NCBI RefSeq assembly: GCF_034427435.1
Contig: NZ_JAXQNP010000002.1
Location: 1,922,001-1,986,000 of the forward strand
Length of the DNA: 64,000 bases
Direction: 5' to 3'
DNA from: Nitrospirillum sp034427435
Lineage (GTDB): Bacteria; Pseudomonadota; Alphaproteobacteria; Azospirillales; Azospirillaceae
Within the stretch, counting starts at the first letter, position 1. The number at the start of each line of letters is the position of its first letter. A program made the translations under genes and the position numbers. Below, piece after piece: positions 54,812-63,620 of this stretch. The notes below the pieces were generated by a model. That model saw only the letters and a program-made list of their open reading frames with translations. It was not told where the DNA came from and made no database searches.

Positions 54812-55045
54812 GCGTCCCCTGAACTTGGTCATCCTCACCGCGACGCCCAGCCACCCCGATGACTAGTCCACCGTGATGCCTGGCGGAAGCCGCCCAAGCG
54901 CGCACCACTCCCGTGTGCGCTTGGACCCGCGTGCCCCGGCGTCGCCGCCCCCCACGGGGACACTGTCCATTTAGTTGGTACAGTAAGCCATTGGCTTAAA
55001 CAATTCAGCCAGATGACCGAAACTTTCGGGAGTAAGCTCGAGGGA

Positions 55046-57778
55046 TTATGGCCTTTGACCCGGTAAGGACGCGGGGTTGGGGGGCGCGGATTTGGCGGGC
55101 AATTGGGACAGCGTGCCGGCGCGTTGCGCCGCGCAGAGGTGGATGCGCTCCACCGCCTGGTCGATGGTGCGCCCGCCGCCTTCCAGCTCCCCGGCCAGGG
55201 GGCGGAAGAAGGCGTCGACCTGGTCCGCCGCCGGCGCGCTGCACAGGCCCTCCAGCGGCAGGGTCAGCGCCCCCATGGTGGTGGTGGAACCGCGCGCCCG
55301 GATATGGGCGACGTTGGCCTGCACCCAGGCCCAGTAGGCCGGCAAGTGGCTGGGTTCGCGTCCCTGGCCGCGAATCAGCATGTTGACCTCGTTCAGCTTC
55401 AGCCAGGGGGCGAAGACCAGGTCGCGGATTTGGCCCGCCAGGACGGGGTCGGTCACGCGGTTGAGGGCATCCAGCGCCATTTCCCGCCACTCCGCATCGG
55501 TGGACGTCTTCAACTGGTCGATCAGACCGTCGACGTAGGGGCGTCCCAGCTCCTGCGCCAGCACCGCCATGCCGGTCGCCCGCACCTCCGCCGGGGGCGG
55601 GGCGCTCGGGTCGCGCATCAGGGTCATCAGTTGGGCGCGCACGGTCTCGTCGCGCAGTTCCAGGGCCAGGAAGGCCACCAGGCGGTCCCGCAACAGGGCG
55701 GTGTTCTCCGGCGCCACCCGGTCCAGCTTGCCTGGCGTCAGGCCCACCCGGGCCATGACCGGACGCCAGGCCTGCAGCAGGAACAGGCGCAACGCCGCCC
55801 GGTCCCCGTCCGTCGTGGCCAGGTCCAGCAACTGCTTCAACCGGGGGAAGGGGGCCGAGGCCACGTCCCAGGCGGGCACCCCGGCCAGACCGACGGCGGC
55901 GGTCAGGTACAGCGACGGGGGCTGGTGGCCGGCCACCACCTCCCCCCACAGGCTTTCCAGCAGCGCCATCTGCTCCGCCGCCGGCAGGCGCGGCAACACG
56001 GTGATGAGCCGGCGCCAGTGCTCGGTCGTCAGCGACAGGCGGAAGTAGCCGGTGCCCGTGGCGTTGGGGACCAGTACGGCCGGGCAGGCGTACTGGCCCA
56101 GCGGAAAGGTTTGGCGCGCCGCCGTCACCATCATGCAGGACGTCGCACTGGTGGCATTGGGCCGGACGCACAGCGGCAGGGTCCAGTGCGCCGCCGTGCT
56201 GGCCTCGGAGCCCAAGGGGCGGTAGCGGCGCTGGGCCGTCAGGACTTGCAGCCCGGTGCGGGGGCAGGTCCATCCCAGGGACAGGCGGGGCACGCCCGGC
56301 AGGTTGATGTAGGAGCGCAGCGAGTCCACCAGCACCGGGTCGTGCATGGTGTCGGCCAGCGCGCCGAAGAAGTCCTGGGCGGTGGCCACGCCGTCGATAT
56401 GGCGCCGCAGATGGGTGGTCACCGCCTTGCGGAAGGCGTCGGGGCCGACATAGGACTCCATCATCGCCAGGACGCCCGCACCCTTGCGGTAGGTGATGTT
56501 GTCGAAGGCGGTTTCGATGTCGCTGGTGGTGGTGATGGGCTGGCGGATGGCGCGGGTGGAGGCCAGGGAATCCAGATCCATGGCCTCCAGCGCCTCTTGC
56601 TCCACCATCCGCGCGGTCAGCATGCGCGGCTGCCAGGCGTCCACCGCTTTGGGCGCCAGCCAACTGGCGAAGGCCTCGTTCAGCCAGATGTCGTCCCACC
56701 CCGCCGGGGTCACCAGGTCGCCGAACCATTGGTGGGCGATCTCATGGGCATGCAGCACCAGGAAGCGCCGGCGGGCGTCCACCGTGTCGTCGGCCGCCAC
56801 CAGCAACCGCTGCTCGCTGTAGAGGATGGTGCCCGCGTTCTCCATGCCCACGGCGTCGAAATCGGGGGCGGCGATCAGGTCCAGTTTGCCGTAGGCGTAG
56901 GGGATGCCGAAGTAGCGTTCCATCGTCAGGAACAGGCCCGGCGTGACCGACAGGGCATAGGCCAGGCGGGGCCCCTTGCCGTGCAGAGCCACGCCGCGCA
57001 CGGGGATGGGTTTGCGCCGGGCGCCGTTGGGGGGAATGGTCGGGCCCTTCACGATGTCCAGCGGGCCCACGGCGAACGCCAGCAGATAGGTGGGCAGCGG
57101 CCGGGTCGGGGCGAAGGTCAGGCGCCGGCCGCCGCCGGGCAGGGCTTCCTGCCGGACCGGCAGGGTGTTGGTCACCGCCTCGTCCCCGGCCTTCACCGTG
57201 AGGGTGATGTCGTAGGGCGTCTTGAAGCGCGGTTCGTCAAAGCAGGGCCAGGCCTGGCGGGCGCTGATGGCCTCGAACTGGCTGAAGGCGTAGTTCAGCC
57301 CCTGCTCGCTGACCCGGTAGAGGCCGTCCAGGGAGGGGTCGAACGGCGCGCTGTAGGTGAAGCGCAGGGTCAGGGTCTGCGGCTGCAGCGGTTGGGCGAA
57401 GTCCACCCGCGCCACGCCGTCGGGTGTCACCTGCTCCCAGGTGGCAGGCACATGCTCCCCCGCCGCCGTCACCACCTCCACCGCCGCCATCTCCAGGTCG
57501 CGGCCATTCAGCCAGATATGGTCCGCCGCCTTGGCCAGCGCGACCTTGATGTCGACCTGCCCGGAATACTCGCTCTGATCCGGGTCGATGGTCAGGTTCA
57601 GGCGGTAGCGCAAAGGGCGCGCGGTATCGGGCAGGCGCACCGTGGGCACGGCCTCGGCCCCGTCGTCCACCTGCGCCTTGGCCGTCTTGGGGCGGGCGGC
57701 GCCCCAGGCCCCGCCCCCCGGGATGAGCAGGGGGACCAGGAACAGCAGCAGGAGCGCAAGGCGGGACAGGGCGGGCAA
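55046..57778 (-). CDS. M1-family zinc aminopeptidase, exported
   Basis: Metallopeptidase of 910 residues that removes N-terminal residues from peptides. The best start is TTG 57778, giving a signal peptide of about 28 residues (SRLALLLLFLVPLLIPGGGAWG). The exopeptidase motif GMENAG is at about 308-313. The zinc site HEIAHQW is at about 345-351, with the third ligand Glu in LNEAFASW near 368. A long C-terminal helical ERAP1-like domain follows, with a Leu-rich region. No clear ribosome-binding site precedes the TTG. It is probably periplasmic or membrane-associated. Transcribed alone. Confidence 0.9.
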   Translation of the reverse strand: MPALSRLALLLLFLVPLLIPGGGAWGAARPKTAKAQVDDGAEAVPTVRLPDTARPLRYRLNLTIDPDQSEYSGQVDIKVALAKAADHIWLNGRDLEMAAVEVVTAAGEHVPATWEQVTPDGVARVDFAQPLQPQTLTLRFTYSAPFDPSLDGLYRVSEQGLNYAFSQFEAISARQAWPCFDEPRFKTPYDITLTVKAGDEAVTNTLPVRQEALPGGGRRLTFAPTRPLPTYLLAFAVGPLDIVKGPTIPPNGARRKPIPVRGVALHGKGPRLAYALSVTPGLFLTMERYFGIPYAYGKLDLIAAPDFDAVGMENAGTILYSEQRLLVAADDTVDARRRFLVLHAHEIAHQWFGDLVTPAGWDDIWLNEAFASWLAPKAVDAWQPRMLTARMVEQEALEAMDLDSLASTRAIRQPITTTSDIETAFDNITYRKGAGVLAMMESYVGPDAFRKAVTTHLRRHIDGVATAQDFFGALADTMHDPVLVDSLRSYINLPGVPRLSLGWTCPRTGLQVLTAQRRYRPLGSEASTAAHWTLPLCVRPNATSATSCMMVTAARQTFPLGQYACPAVLVPNATGTGYFRLSLTTEHWRRLITVLPRLPAAEQMALLESLWGEVVAGHQPPSLYLTAAVGLAGVPAWDVASAPFPRLKQLLDLATTDGDRAALRLFLLQAWRPVMARVGLTPGKLDRVAPENTALLRDRLVAFLALELRDETVRAQLMTLMRDPSAPPPAEVRATGMAVLAQELGRPYVDGLIDQLKTSTDAEWREMALDALNRVTDPVLAGQIRDLVFAPWLKLNEVNMLIRGQGREPSHLPAYWAWVQANVAHIRARGSTTTMGALTLPLEGLCSAPAADQVDAFFRPLAGELEGGGRTIDQAVERIHLCAAQRAGTLSQLPAKSAPPNPASLPGQRP

Positions 57779-57955
57779 GGTGGTCGATGGTCCTGTTGGG
57801 CAATATTTAGGCGCCGCGCACTATGACGGCGAGTTTCCACGGCGCGCAACGTTCCGATACGTCTGGTCCGATGCAGGGCGGGCGCGCGACGTCATGCAAG
57901 CGACCCTGTTCCCGTGTAGGGTGTCCACCCTTTAACGGACCGAGGACGTGGAAAT

Positions 57956-59224
57956 ATGCGGTGCTGGGCACGCGTGGCTGTGATTGCCGTGATGGCCGGG
58001 ATGGTGATGGCGGGGCCGGCGCTGTCCGCCCCGCCTTCGGTTCCCGCACCTCAGCCCCTGGTCTACAAGCAGCCGCTGCGTGACAAGCTGTTCTACGGCC
58101 TCAGCCTGCTGGCCCGCGACCCGCAGGCGCTGGCCGCCGTGGCCACGTCGCCGGACCTGAGCCGCCTGGCGGCGGAGCGCCGCGCCCGGGCGCGTGGGGC
58201 GGTGGAGACGTGCGGCGGCGACACCGGCTGTTACGTGCGGGGTTTCGATTGGTCGGACGCGGAAGTGACCGCCGCCGGCCAGGCCCTGGCCGCCGCGCTG
58301 AAGGCCCATCCCGATGCCACGCGGCGCCTGGTGGCGGCGCTGGACGCCAGCGGCCTTTACCCGTCGATGCCGGGCCAGGATGCCGACGTGGTCGTCCGCG
58401 CCTGGGCGCAGGCCGCCGCCACCGCCCACCATATCCTGGCGGTGTACGGCGGCGGCGAGAAGCCGCGCGGTCCCGCCATCGATGGCCCGGCCTATGACGT
58501 GGCCACACCCGCCTACGGCACGCTGGTGAAGAGTGCGGCCTCCGTCCTGGCGGATGGCTTGGCCGACGACAGCCTGTTCTTCGAGCCCACGGAGGCCTTC
58601 GCCCTGTTGCTGCTGGAGATCAACCGCCGGGACGAGGCCGCGCGGCTGGAGCCCTTGGAGGCCGGGGAGAACAAGGCGGCCGTGGCCCGCCTGAAGACCA
58701 TCAAGTGGGCCAACTATCCCTATACGGCCCTGGTGGTGCCGGGCTATGGGCCGGAAACGGCGGGCGTGGCCCTGTCGGCCCCCAGCCTGTTGCGGGTGAA
58801 GCTGGCGGCCAAGCGCTTCCACGATGGCAAGGCGCCGGTCATCATCGTCAGCGGTGGCTACGTCCACCCCAACCAGACGCCCTATAACGAGGCGCTGGAG
58901 ATGAAGAAGGCCCTGGTCCAGGACTACGGCGTGCCCGCCGCCGCCATCCTGGTGGAACCGCACGCCCGCCACACCACCACCAACCTGCGCAACGCCGACC
59001 GCCTGATCTATCGCTATGGCATGCCCATGGACCGTAAGGCCCTGGTGGTCACCGACTTGGGGCAGAGCGGCTATATCACCGAGGATCGCTTCGCCACCCG
59101 CAACCAGGAGGATCTGGGATATGTCCCCTTCACCGCGCTGGAGCGGGTGTCGCCCTTCGACGTGGCCTATCTGCCCACCCTGTCGGCGCTGACCCTGGAC
59201 GCCGGTGACCCGCTGGACCCCTGA
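57956..59224 (+). CDS. Exported YdcF/ElyC-like DUF218 protein
   Basis: Predicted 422-residue envelope protein. The signal peptide is at 1-24 (ending ALSAPP). An N-terminal helical region of about 220 residues is unassigned; it contains two close cysteines (CGGDTGC) that may form a disulfide. The DUF218 domain at about 255-385 has ALVVPGYG, VKLAAKRFHDGKAPVIIVSGGYVHP, EALEMKKALVQDYGVPAAAILVEPHARHTTTNLRNA-like segments. DUF218 members in Gram-negatives affect envelope polysaccharide metabolism. CGAGGACG precedes ATG 57956. Divergent from the aminopeptidase. Confidence 0.85.
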   Translation: MRCWARVAVIAVMAGMVMAGPALSAPPSVPAPQPLVYKQPLRDKLFYGLSLLARDPQALAAVATSPDLSRLAAERRARARGAVETCGGDTGCYVRGFDWSDAEVTAAGQALAAALKAHPDATRRLVAALDASGLYPSMPGQDADVVVRAWAQAAATAHHILAVYGGGEKPRGPAIDGPAYDVATPAYGTLVKSAASVLADGLADDSLFFEPTEAFALLLLEINRRDEAARLEPLEAGENKAAVARLKTIKWANYPYTALVVPGYGPETAGVALSAPSLLRVKLAAKRFHDGKAPVIIVSGGYVHPNQTPYNEALEMKKALVQDYGVPAAAILVEPHARHTTTNLRNADRLIYRYGMPMDRKALVVTDLGQSGYITEDRFATRNQEDLGYVPFTALERVSPFDVAYLPTLSALTLDAGDPLDP

Positions 59225-59257
59225 GCCCGCGTGTCAGCTTTGCTTTGGCAACGCTGG

Positions 59258-59279
59258 ATAACAAACCGACGTTTGTTAT
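59258..59279. promoter_or_regulatory. Perfect 9-bp palindrome, TetR-type operator candidate
   Basis: ATAACAAAC and GTTTGTTAT are separated by CGAC, a perfect dyad about 62 bp upstream of ridA. The A/T-rich half sites with ACAAAC/GTTTGT look like TetR-family operators. No TetR-family gene lies in the window. Confidence 0.55.
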
Positions 59280-59340
59280 GGTGCGGACGCAACTAAGATG
59301 CGCCGGGCCGCGTGTTCGGTGCTGGAAAAGGACTGAAAGC

Positions 59341-59733
59341 ATGGGTAGGCAAAAGGTTGAAGTGGCGTCCGCCTGGGGGGAGGCCATTGGCTATTCGCGG
59401 GCGGTCAAGGCCGGCGACCTGATTTTTGTGTCCGGCACCACCGCCAGTGGCGGCCCGGACGGCAAGGCCTTCCACCCCGGCGATGCCGGCGGCCAGGCCA
59501 AGGTGATCCTGGAGCGCATCGTGGCCGCCCTGGCCGAGCTGGGCGCCGGGCCCGAGCACGTAGTGGAAACCCGCATCTACCTGACCGACATGAGCACCTG
59601 GCAGGATGTGGGCCGTGCCCATGGCGCCGTCTTCGGCGGGGCCAAGCCGGCCACCACCATCGTGCAGGTGGGGCCCCTGATCTCCCCCGACCTGCTGGTG
59701 GAGATCAGCGCCACGGCGTCGTTGGCGGAATGA
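59341..59733 (+). CDS. ridA: RidA-family enamine/imine deaminase
   Basis: Member of the RidA/YjgF/UK114 family, 130 residues, hydrolysing reactive enamine intermediates. Signature segments are GDLIFVSGTTA (start of the core), ETRIYLTDMSTWQDVGRAHGAVFG (about 78-101) with the conserved Arg, and TTIVQVG with LVEISATA at the end. The catalytic-site Arg of RidA proper is expected near the C-terminal strands; whether it is present in the canonical position should be checked by alignment, since some subfamilies lack it. AAGGAC precedes ATG 59341. A palindrome upstream suggests repression by an unknown regulator. Confidence 0.88.
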   Translation: MGRQKVEVASAWGEAIGYSRAVKAGDLIFVSGTTASGGPDGKAFHPGDAGGQAKVILERIVAALAELGAGPEHVVETRIYLTDMSTWQDVGRAHGAVFGGAKPATTIVQVGPLISPDLLVEISATASLAE

Positions 59734-59742
59734 GATCAGGAG

Positions 59743-59771
59743 ACGCCCGGTTCCAGCGGACCGGGCGTTTT
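59743..59771 (+). terminator. Rho-independent terminator after ridA
   Basis: ACGCCCGGT and ACCGGGCGT pair around TCCAGCGG, followed by TTTT. It may also end the convergent toxin gene. Confidence 0.75.
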
Positions 59772-59775
59772 GCCG

Positions 59776-60051
59776 TTACAGGCGATCCTGGGCGCCGTGC
59801 CAGACGCGCAGGATATGCACGTCGCCCTCCGCATCGATTTCATAAACGATGATGTAGGGTCGATAGGCGACCAGTTCCCGGGTTCCTGCCACACGCCCAG
59901 GGCGTCCCCGGCGGGGAAAGTCCATCAGGCTTTCACCAGCGATGAATAAGGCGCGGGCGACTTGACCAGCGGCCACCGGATTGTCGTGGGCGATATAGGC
60001 GGTGATGCGGACGATGTCATCCCGGGCGTCTTCGCGCCAAATGACACTCAC
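59776..60051 (-). CDS. RelE/ParE-family toxin
   Basis: Small toxin of a type II toxin-antitoxin pair, 91 residues, GTG start at 60051. The family pattern is clear: IWREDARDDIVRITAYIA at the N-terminus, FPRRGRPGRVAGTRELV in the middle and YIIVYEIDAEGDVHILRVWHGAQD at the end. RelE members cut mRNA on the ribosome and ParE members block gyrase; which applies cannot be told by eye. Start and antitoxin stop overlap by four bases (GTGA), the usual arrangement. Confidence 0.88.
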   Translation of the reverse strand: MSVIWREDARDDIVRITAYIAHDNPVAAGQVARALFIAGESLMDFPRRGRPGRVAGTRELVAYRPYIIVYEIDAEGDVHILRVWHGAQDRL

Positions 60052-60239
60052 AAGTCACGGGCCGCCGGTGGCGGAGCGTCAAAGCGACCTTCGGCCAACG
60101 CGCGCAGCCAAACCCGCATTTCCTCATGCGGGACCCCGCGCTTGTTGGCGCGCGCCTTCTCGATCGCCGCCGTAAGTGCGGCGAGCTCAGCGGCGGCTTC
60201 GTCTTCGCCGTCGGGGAAGGTGGGGGCAAGGTTGCTCAT
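60048..60239 (-). CDS. Antitoxin of the RelE/ParE-type pair
   Basis: Predicted 63-residue partner located before its toxin, as is normal for ParDE/RelBE pairs. It is acidic in its first half (GEDEAAAELAAL) and mostly helical, with HEEMRVWLRALAEG in the second half, like short antitoxins that bind the toxin through a C-terminal helix. A DNA-binding domain is not obvious in so short a protein. Start ATG 60239 gives the full frame; the longer frame upstream is a shadow of the oxidoreductase promoter region. Confidence 0.75.
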   Translation of the reverse strand: MSNLAPTFPDGEDEAAAELAALTAAIEKARANKRGVPHEEMRVWLRALAEGRFDAPPPAARDL

Positions 60240-60371
60240 GTCCCATAAGATGGGTTGTAACCGAATGGATGTCGAGGGTCTAAAGACGTCGAGCCCCGTG
60301 GACGCGAGGTCTGGACAGCTGCCCTGTCCACCCGCGATAGTTGGGCCACAATAAACCTGGGAGGCCCGCCC

Positions 60372-62615
60372 GTGACCGGTATCGAAACCGTCGCCCACCG
60401 CATCTGTCCCTTGTGCGAGGCCTGCTGCGGCCTGGAGGTCACGCTGGTGGACGGGGCCGTCACCCGCATCCAGGGGCATGACGCCGATGTCTTCAGCCAC
60501 GGCTTCATTTGTCCCAAGGGGGTGGCGCTGAAGGATCTGCACGAGGATCCCGACCGGCTGCGCACGCCGCTGATCAAGCGCGACGGCCGCTTTGTCGAGG
60601 CGACGTACGACGAGGCGTTCGCGGAGATCGAGCGGCGGCTGGTCCCCCTGTTGGAAACCCACGGACGGGATGCGGCGGCGACCTATATCGGCAACCCTGC
60701 CGCCCATAAGATGGGCCTACTGCTGTATACGCCGGTGCTGGCGCGGGCGCTGGGCACGCGCAACATCTATTCCGCCTCCACCCTGGACCAGATGCCCAAG
60801 CAGCTGTCCAGTGGCCTGATGTTCGGCCATTGGCTGAGCATCCCTGTGCCGGATATCGAGCGCACCAAGTTGATGGTCGTCCTGGGCGGCAACCCCATGG
60901 CGTCCAACGGCAGCCTGTGGACGGTGCCGGACTTCCGCGGCAAGGCGCTGGATCTCAAGGCGCGCGGCGGCCGGCTGGTGGTGATCGACCCCAGGCGGAC
61001 CGAGACGGCGGCCCTGGCCGATGAGCATCACTTCATCCGGCCGGGCAGCGACGTCTTCCTGCTGGCCGCCCTGGTGCACACCCTGTTCCAGGAGGGATTG
61101 GTACGCCTTGGCCGGCTGGCGGACCATGTGGCGGGCTTGGAGGAACTGCGGGCCGCCATCGCCCCGTTCACCCCGGAACGGGCCGCCGCCCACACGGCCA
61201 TCCCCGCCGACACCATCCGCGCCCTGGCGCGGGACCTGGCGACGCAGGAGCCGGCGGTGCTGTACGGCCGCATCGGCACTTGCACCCAGGAATTCGGCAC
61301 CCTGGCCAGTTGGCTGGTGGACGCCGTCAATGTGCTCACCGGCAATCTCGACAGGCCGGGCGGGGCGATGTTCCCCAAGGCCGCCGCCTTCGCCGCCAAC
61401 ACGGTGGGGGCGGGCGGCAAGGGGCGGGGGGTGCCCCTGGGCCGCCGCCGCTCTCGCGTGTCGAACGCGCCGGAGGTTTATGGCGAACTGCCCGTGGGCT
61501 GCTTGGCGGAGGAGATCGAGACGCCGGGCCAGGGCCAGGTGCGCGCCCTGGTCACGGTGGCCGGCAATCCCGTGCTCTCATCCCCCAACGGCGACCGCCT
61601 GGCCCGGGCGTTGGACCAACTGGATCTGATGGTCAGCGTCGACATCTACCTGAATGAGACGACGCGCCATGCCGACGTCATCCTGCCCGGCGTCTCCCCC
61701 TTCCAGGACAGCCACTACGACGTCGCCTTCCCGCAACTGTCCTACCGCAACCACGCCCGCTACAGCCCGGCGCTGCTGCCGCGGCCGGCGGGGGCCCTGC
61801 CGGAATGGCAGGTGCTGCTGAAGCTGGCCGCCATCGCCGAGGGCAAGGGGGCGGCCACCGATCCTGCCGTCCTGGACGACGCCATGGCGACGGCCGAGGT
61901 GAGCCGTTGGGCGGGGGACCACACGGGCGCCGTCCTGGCCGCCGTCTCCCGCTGGACGGGGCCGGAGCGCCTGCTGGACCTGGCGTTACGCGCGGGGCCC
62001 TATGGCGATGGCTTCGGCCGCAAGCCGGACGGCCTGACCCTCGCCAAGGTGAAAGACGGCGTCGGCGGCATCGACCTGGGCGCCTTGCAGCCCCGCATTC
62101 CGGAGGTGCTGCGCACCCCCAGCGGCCGTATCGAACTGGCGCCCGAGATGCTGGTGGCGGACTTGGCCCGCGCGCTGGCGGCGCTGGACCAGCCGGCGCC
62201 GGACCTGGTCATCATCGGCCGGCGCGACCTGCGCTCCAACAACAGTTGGATGCACAACCTGCCTATCCTGGCCAAGGGTCCGTTCCGCTGCACGGTGCTG
62301 GTGCATCCCGACGATGCCCGCCGCCACGGTGTCGTCCATGGCGGGCAGGCCCGCCTGTCCCGCGCCGGCCGTGCCATCGAGGCCCAGGTGGCCATCAGCG
62401 CCGACATGATGCCCGGTGTCATCAGCCTGCCCCACGGCTGGGGCCACGACGCCGACGGCGCCCGCCTGGGCCTCGCCAGCCAGCGCCCGGGCGCCAACCT
62501 CAACGCCCTGCTGGACGAAACCATGCGCGACCCCTTGTCCGGCAATGCCGTGCTGAGCGGCGTGGCCGTGACGTTGGAACCCATCCCGCTGCCGGCAGTG
62601 CAGGCGGCCGAGTAG
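60372..62615 (+). CDS. Molybdopterin oxidoreductase, formate-dehydrogenase-like
   Basis: Large molybdenum enzyme of 747 residues. GTG 60372 is preceded by GGGAGG. The N-terminal [4Fe-4S] motif has Cys12, Cys15, Cys19 and Cys47 (CPLCEACC and CPKG). The molybdopterin domains continue with GNPAAHKMGLL, NIYSASTLDQMP, MVVLGGNPMASN and VIDPRRTETA, ending with the dinucleotide-binding domain (DLVIIGRRDLRSNNSWMHN, VISLPHGWGHD). The usual molybdenum-ligand Cys or Sec of formate dehydrogenases is not seen, so the substrate is uncertain. There is no twin-arginine signal, so it is cytoplasmic. No partner subunit lies next to it. Confidence 0.88.
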   Translation: MTGIETVAHRICPLCEACCGLEVTLVDGAVTRIQGHDADVFSHGFICPKGVALKDLHEDPDRLRTPLIKRDGRFVEATYDEAFAEIERRLVPLLETHGRDAAATYIGNPAAHKMGLLLYTPVLARALGTRNIYSASTLDQMPKQLSSGLMFGHWLSIPVPDIERTKLMVVLGGNPMASNGSLWTVPDFRGKALDLKARGGRLVVIDPRRTETAALADEHHFIRPGSDVFLLAALVHTLFQEGLVRLGRLADHVAGLEELRAAIAPFTPERAAAHTAIPADTIRALARDLATQEPAVLYGRIGTCTQEFGTLASWLVDAVNVLTGNLDRPGGAMFPKAAAFAANTVGAGGKGRGVPLGRRRSRVSNAPEVYGELPVGCLAEEIETPGQGQVRALVTVAGNPVLSSPNGDRLARALDQLDLMVSVDIYLNETTRHADVILPGVSPFQDSHYDVAFPQLSYRNHARYSPALLPRPAGALPEWQVLLKLAAIAEGKGAATDPAVLDDAMATAEVSRWAGDHTGAVLAAVSRWTGPERLLDLALRAGPYGDGFGRKPDGLTLAKVKDGVGGIDLGALQPRIPEVLRTPSGRIELAPEMLVADLARALAALDQPAPDLVIIGRRDLRSNNSWMHNLPILAKGPFRCTVLVHPDDARRHGVVHGGQARLSRAGRAIEAQVAISADMMPGVISLPHGWGHDADGARLGLASQRPGANLNALLDETMRDPLSGNAVLSGVAVTLEPIPLPAVQAAE

Positions 62616-62648
62616 GGGCCAACGGTTTTGGGAACCGTGGTGCTATCA

Positions 62649-63602
62649 TCAGTCTTCGTCGCTGAAGATCTGCCTATTGTAGTGCCAGGCCAGAAAGCCG
62701 ACCGCCAACGCGATCAGACCGCCCACGGTTACGGAGATTGGGGTGAGGCCCAGTCGTTCGAACCACTGAGTATACATGTGGATGACGGCGAAGGTGGCCA
62801 CGGTGTTAACCAGGAAGTTGCGGCCCTTAGACGCCGCCCAGGCGCCGGCGGCCAGCAATGCCATGGCCCAGGCGATGGCGAAAGCCACGGGAGGGATGGC
62901 GGCTCCCGCGCTACTGAACATGCGGTCCGCTCCGGCTTGATCCCACAATCTGCCAGGGGTGTCCCCCCACAGTGATCCTATCCAGAATCCGAGATTGACC
63001 AGGACGACGCAGACGCGGGCGAAAACGATGGCCAGGGCCTGTGTTTTACCCGCGCATCTCAGCGCCATGTGCCAGGCCAGCCAGCCCAGCAGAGTAAAGA
63101 GGACGATGGTCAGCGACGGTTCCTGCACAGAGATTTCGTACACCGCATGCCAGTAGCCGGTGCTGCCGCCGATGGCGGCGGCAATGGCCAAGGGAACCAA
63201 TCCGATCAGCAGCCGGCTGCCGGCATACCATCCCACCAGCAGCAAGATGGGTATGGGCACCAGCGATCCGGCCAGGGGGCGTTGGATGATGATGGCCAAC
63301 GCCGCCGACAGGACCAAGGCGCCGACGACCATCCAAATCGCGCCCAACTTGCGCCACTGGATGGAGTGCCGGGAAAACCAACTGCCGCTGAGAATGAAAG
63401 CCGTGCCGAAGATGGCTGTCAGGCTTGGGCGCGGCAGCAAAGCATTGATGCCGGCGGCCGTGGCGACGACGCCCAGCGCTAGCAGGGCGTTGATGGCGGT
63501 GGTGCCGGTTCCCCTCACAGCGTGAGTTCGCAGCATGGCGGCGGTTTCGGGGGCCAAAAGTCCCGCTGTTTCAAGCGCGTCGACGTCGATCAGGATTTTC
63601 AT
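62649..63602 (-). CDS. DUF2157-like multi-pass membrane protein
   Basis: Predicted 317-residue integral membrane protein with eight to nine hydrophobic helices beginning at about residue 36 after a short soluble N-terminus containing DALETAGLLAPETAAML, which resembles the N-terminal segment of DUF2157 proteins. It ends in HYNRQIFSDED. No catalytic motif is recognised. Base composition is a little less GC-rich than its neighbours. It is convergent with the oxidoreductase, 33 bases apart, and lies downstream of the DCC-family gene, with an 18-base gap. Confidence 0.7.
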   Translation of the reverse strand: MKILIDVDALETAGLLAPETAAMLRTHAVRGTGTTAINALLALGVVATAAGINALLPRPSLTAIFGTAFILSGSWFSRHSIQWRKLGAIWMVVGALVLSAALAIIIQRPLAGSLVPIPILLLVGWYAGSRLLIGLVPLAIAAAIGGSTGYWHAVYEISVQEPSLTIVLFTLLGWLAWHMALRCAGKTQALAIVFARVCVVLVNLGFWIGSLWGDTPGRLWDQAGADRMFSSAGAAIPPVAFAIAWAMALLAAGAWAASKGRNFLVNTVATFAVIHMYTQWFERLGLTPISVTVGGLIALAVGFLAWHYNRQIFSDED

Positions 63603-63620
63603 GCGGTCATTCCGGATGGA

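Noticed and set aside
55103..57826. 907-codon open frame antisense to the M1 aminopeptidase
   Set aside because: Shadow frame; the opposite strand encodes GMENAG and HEIAH motifs.
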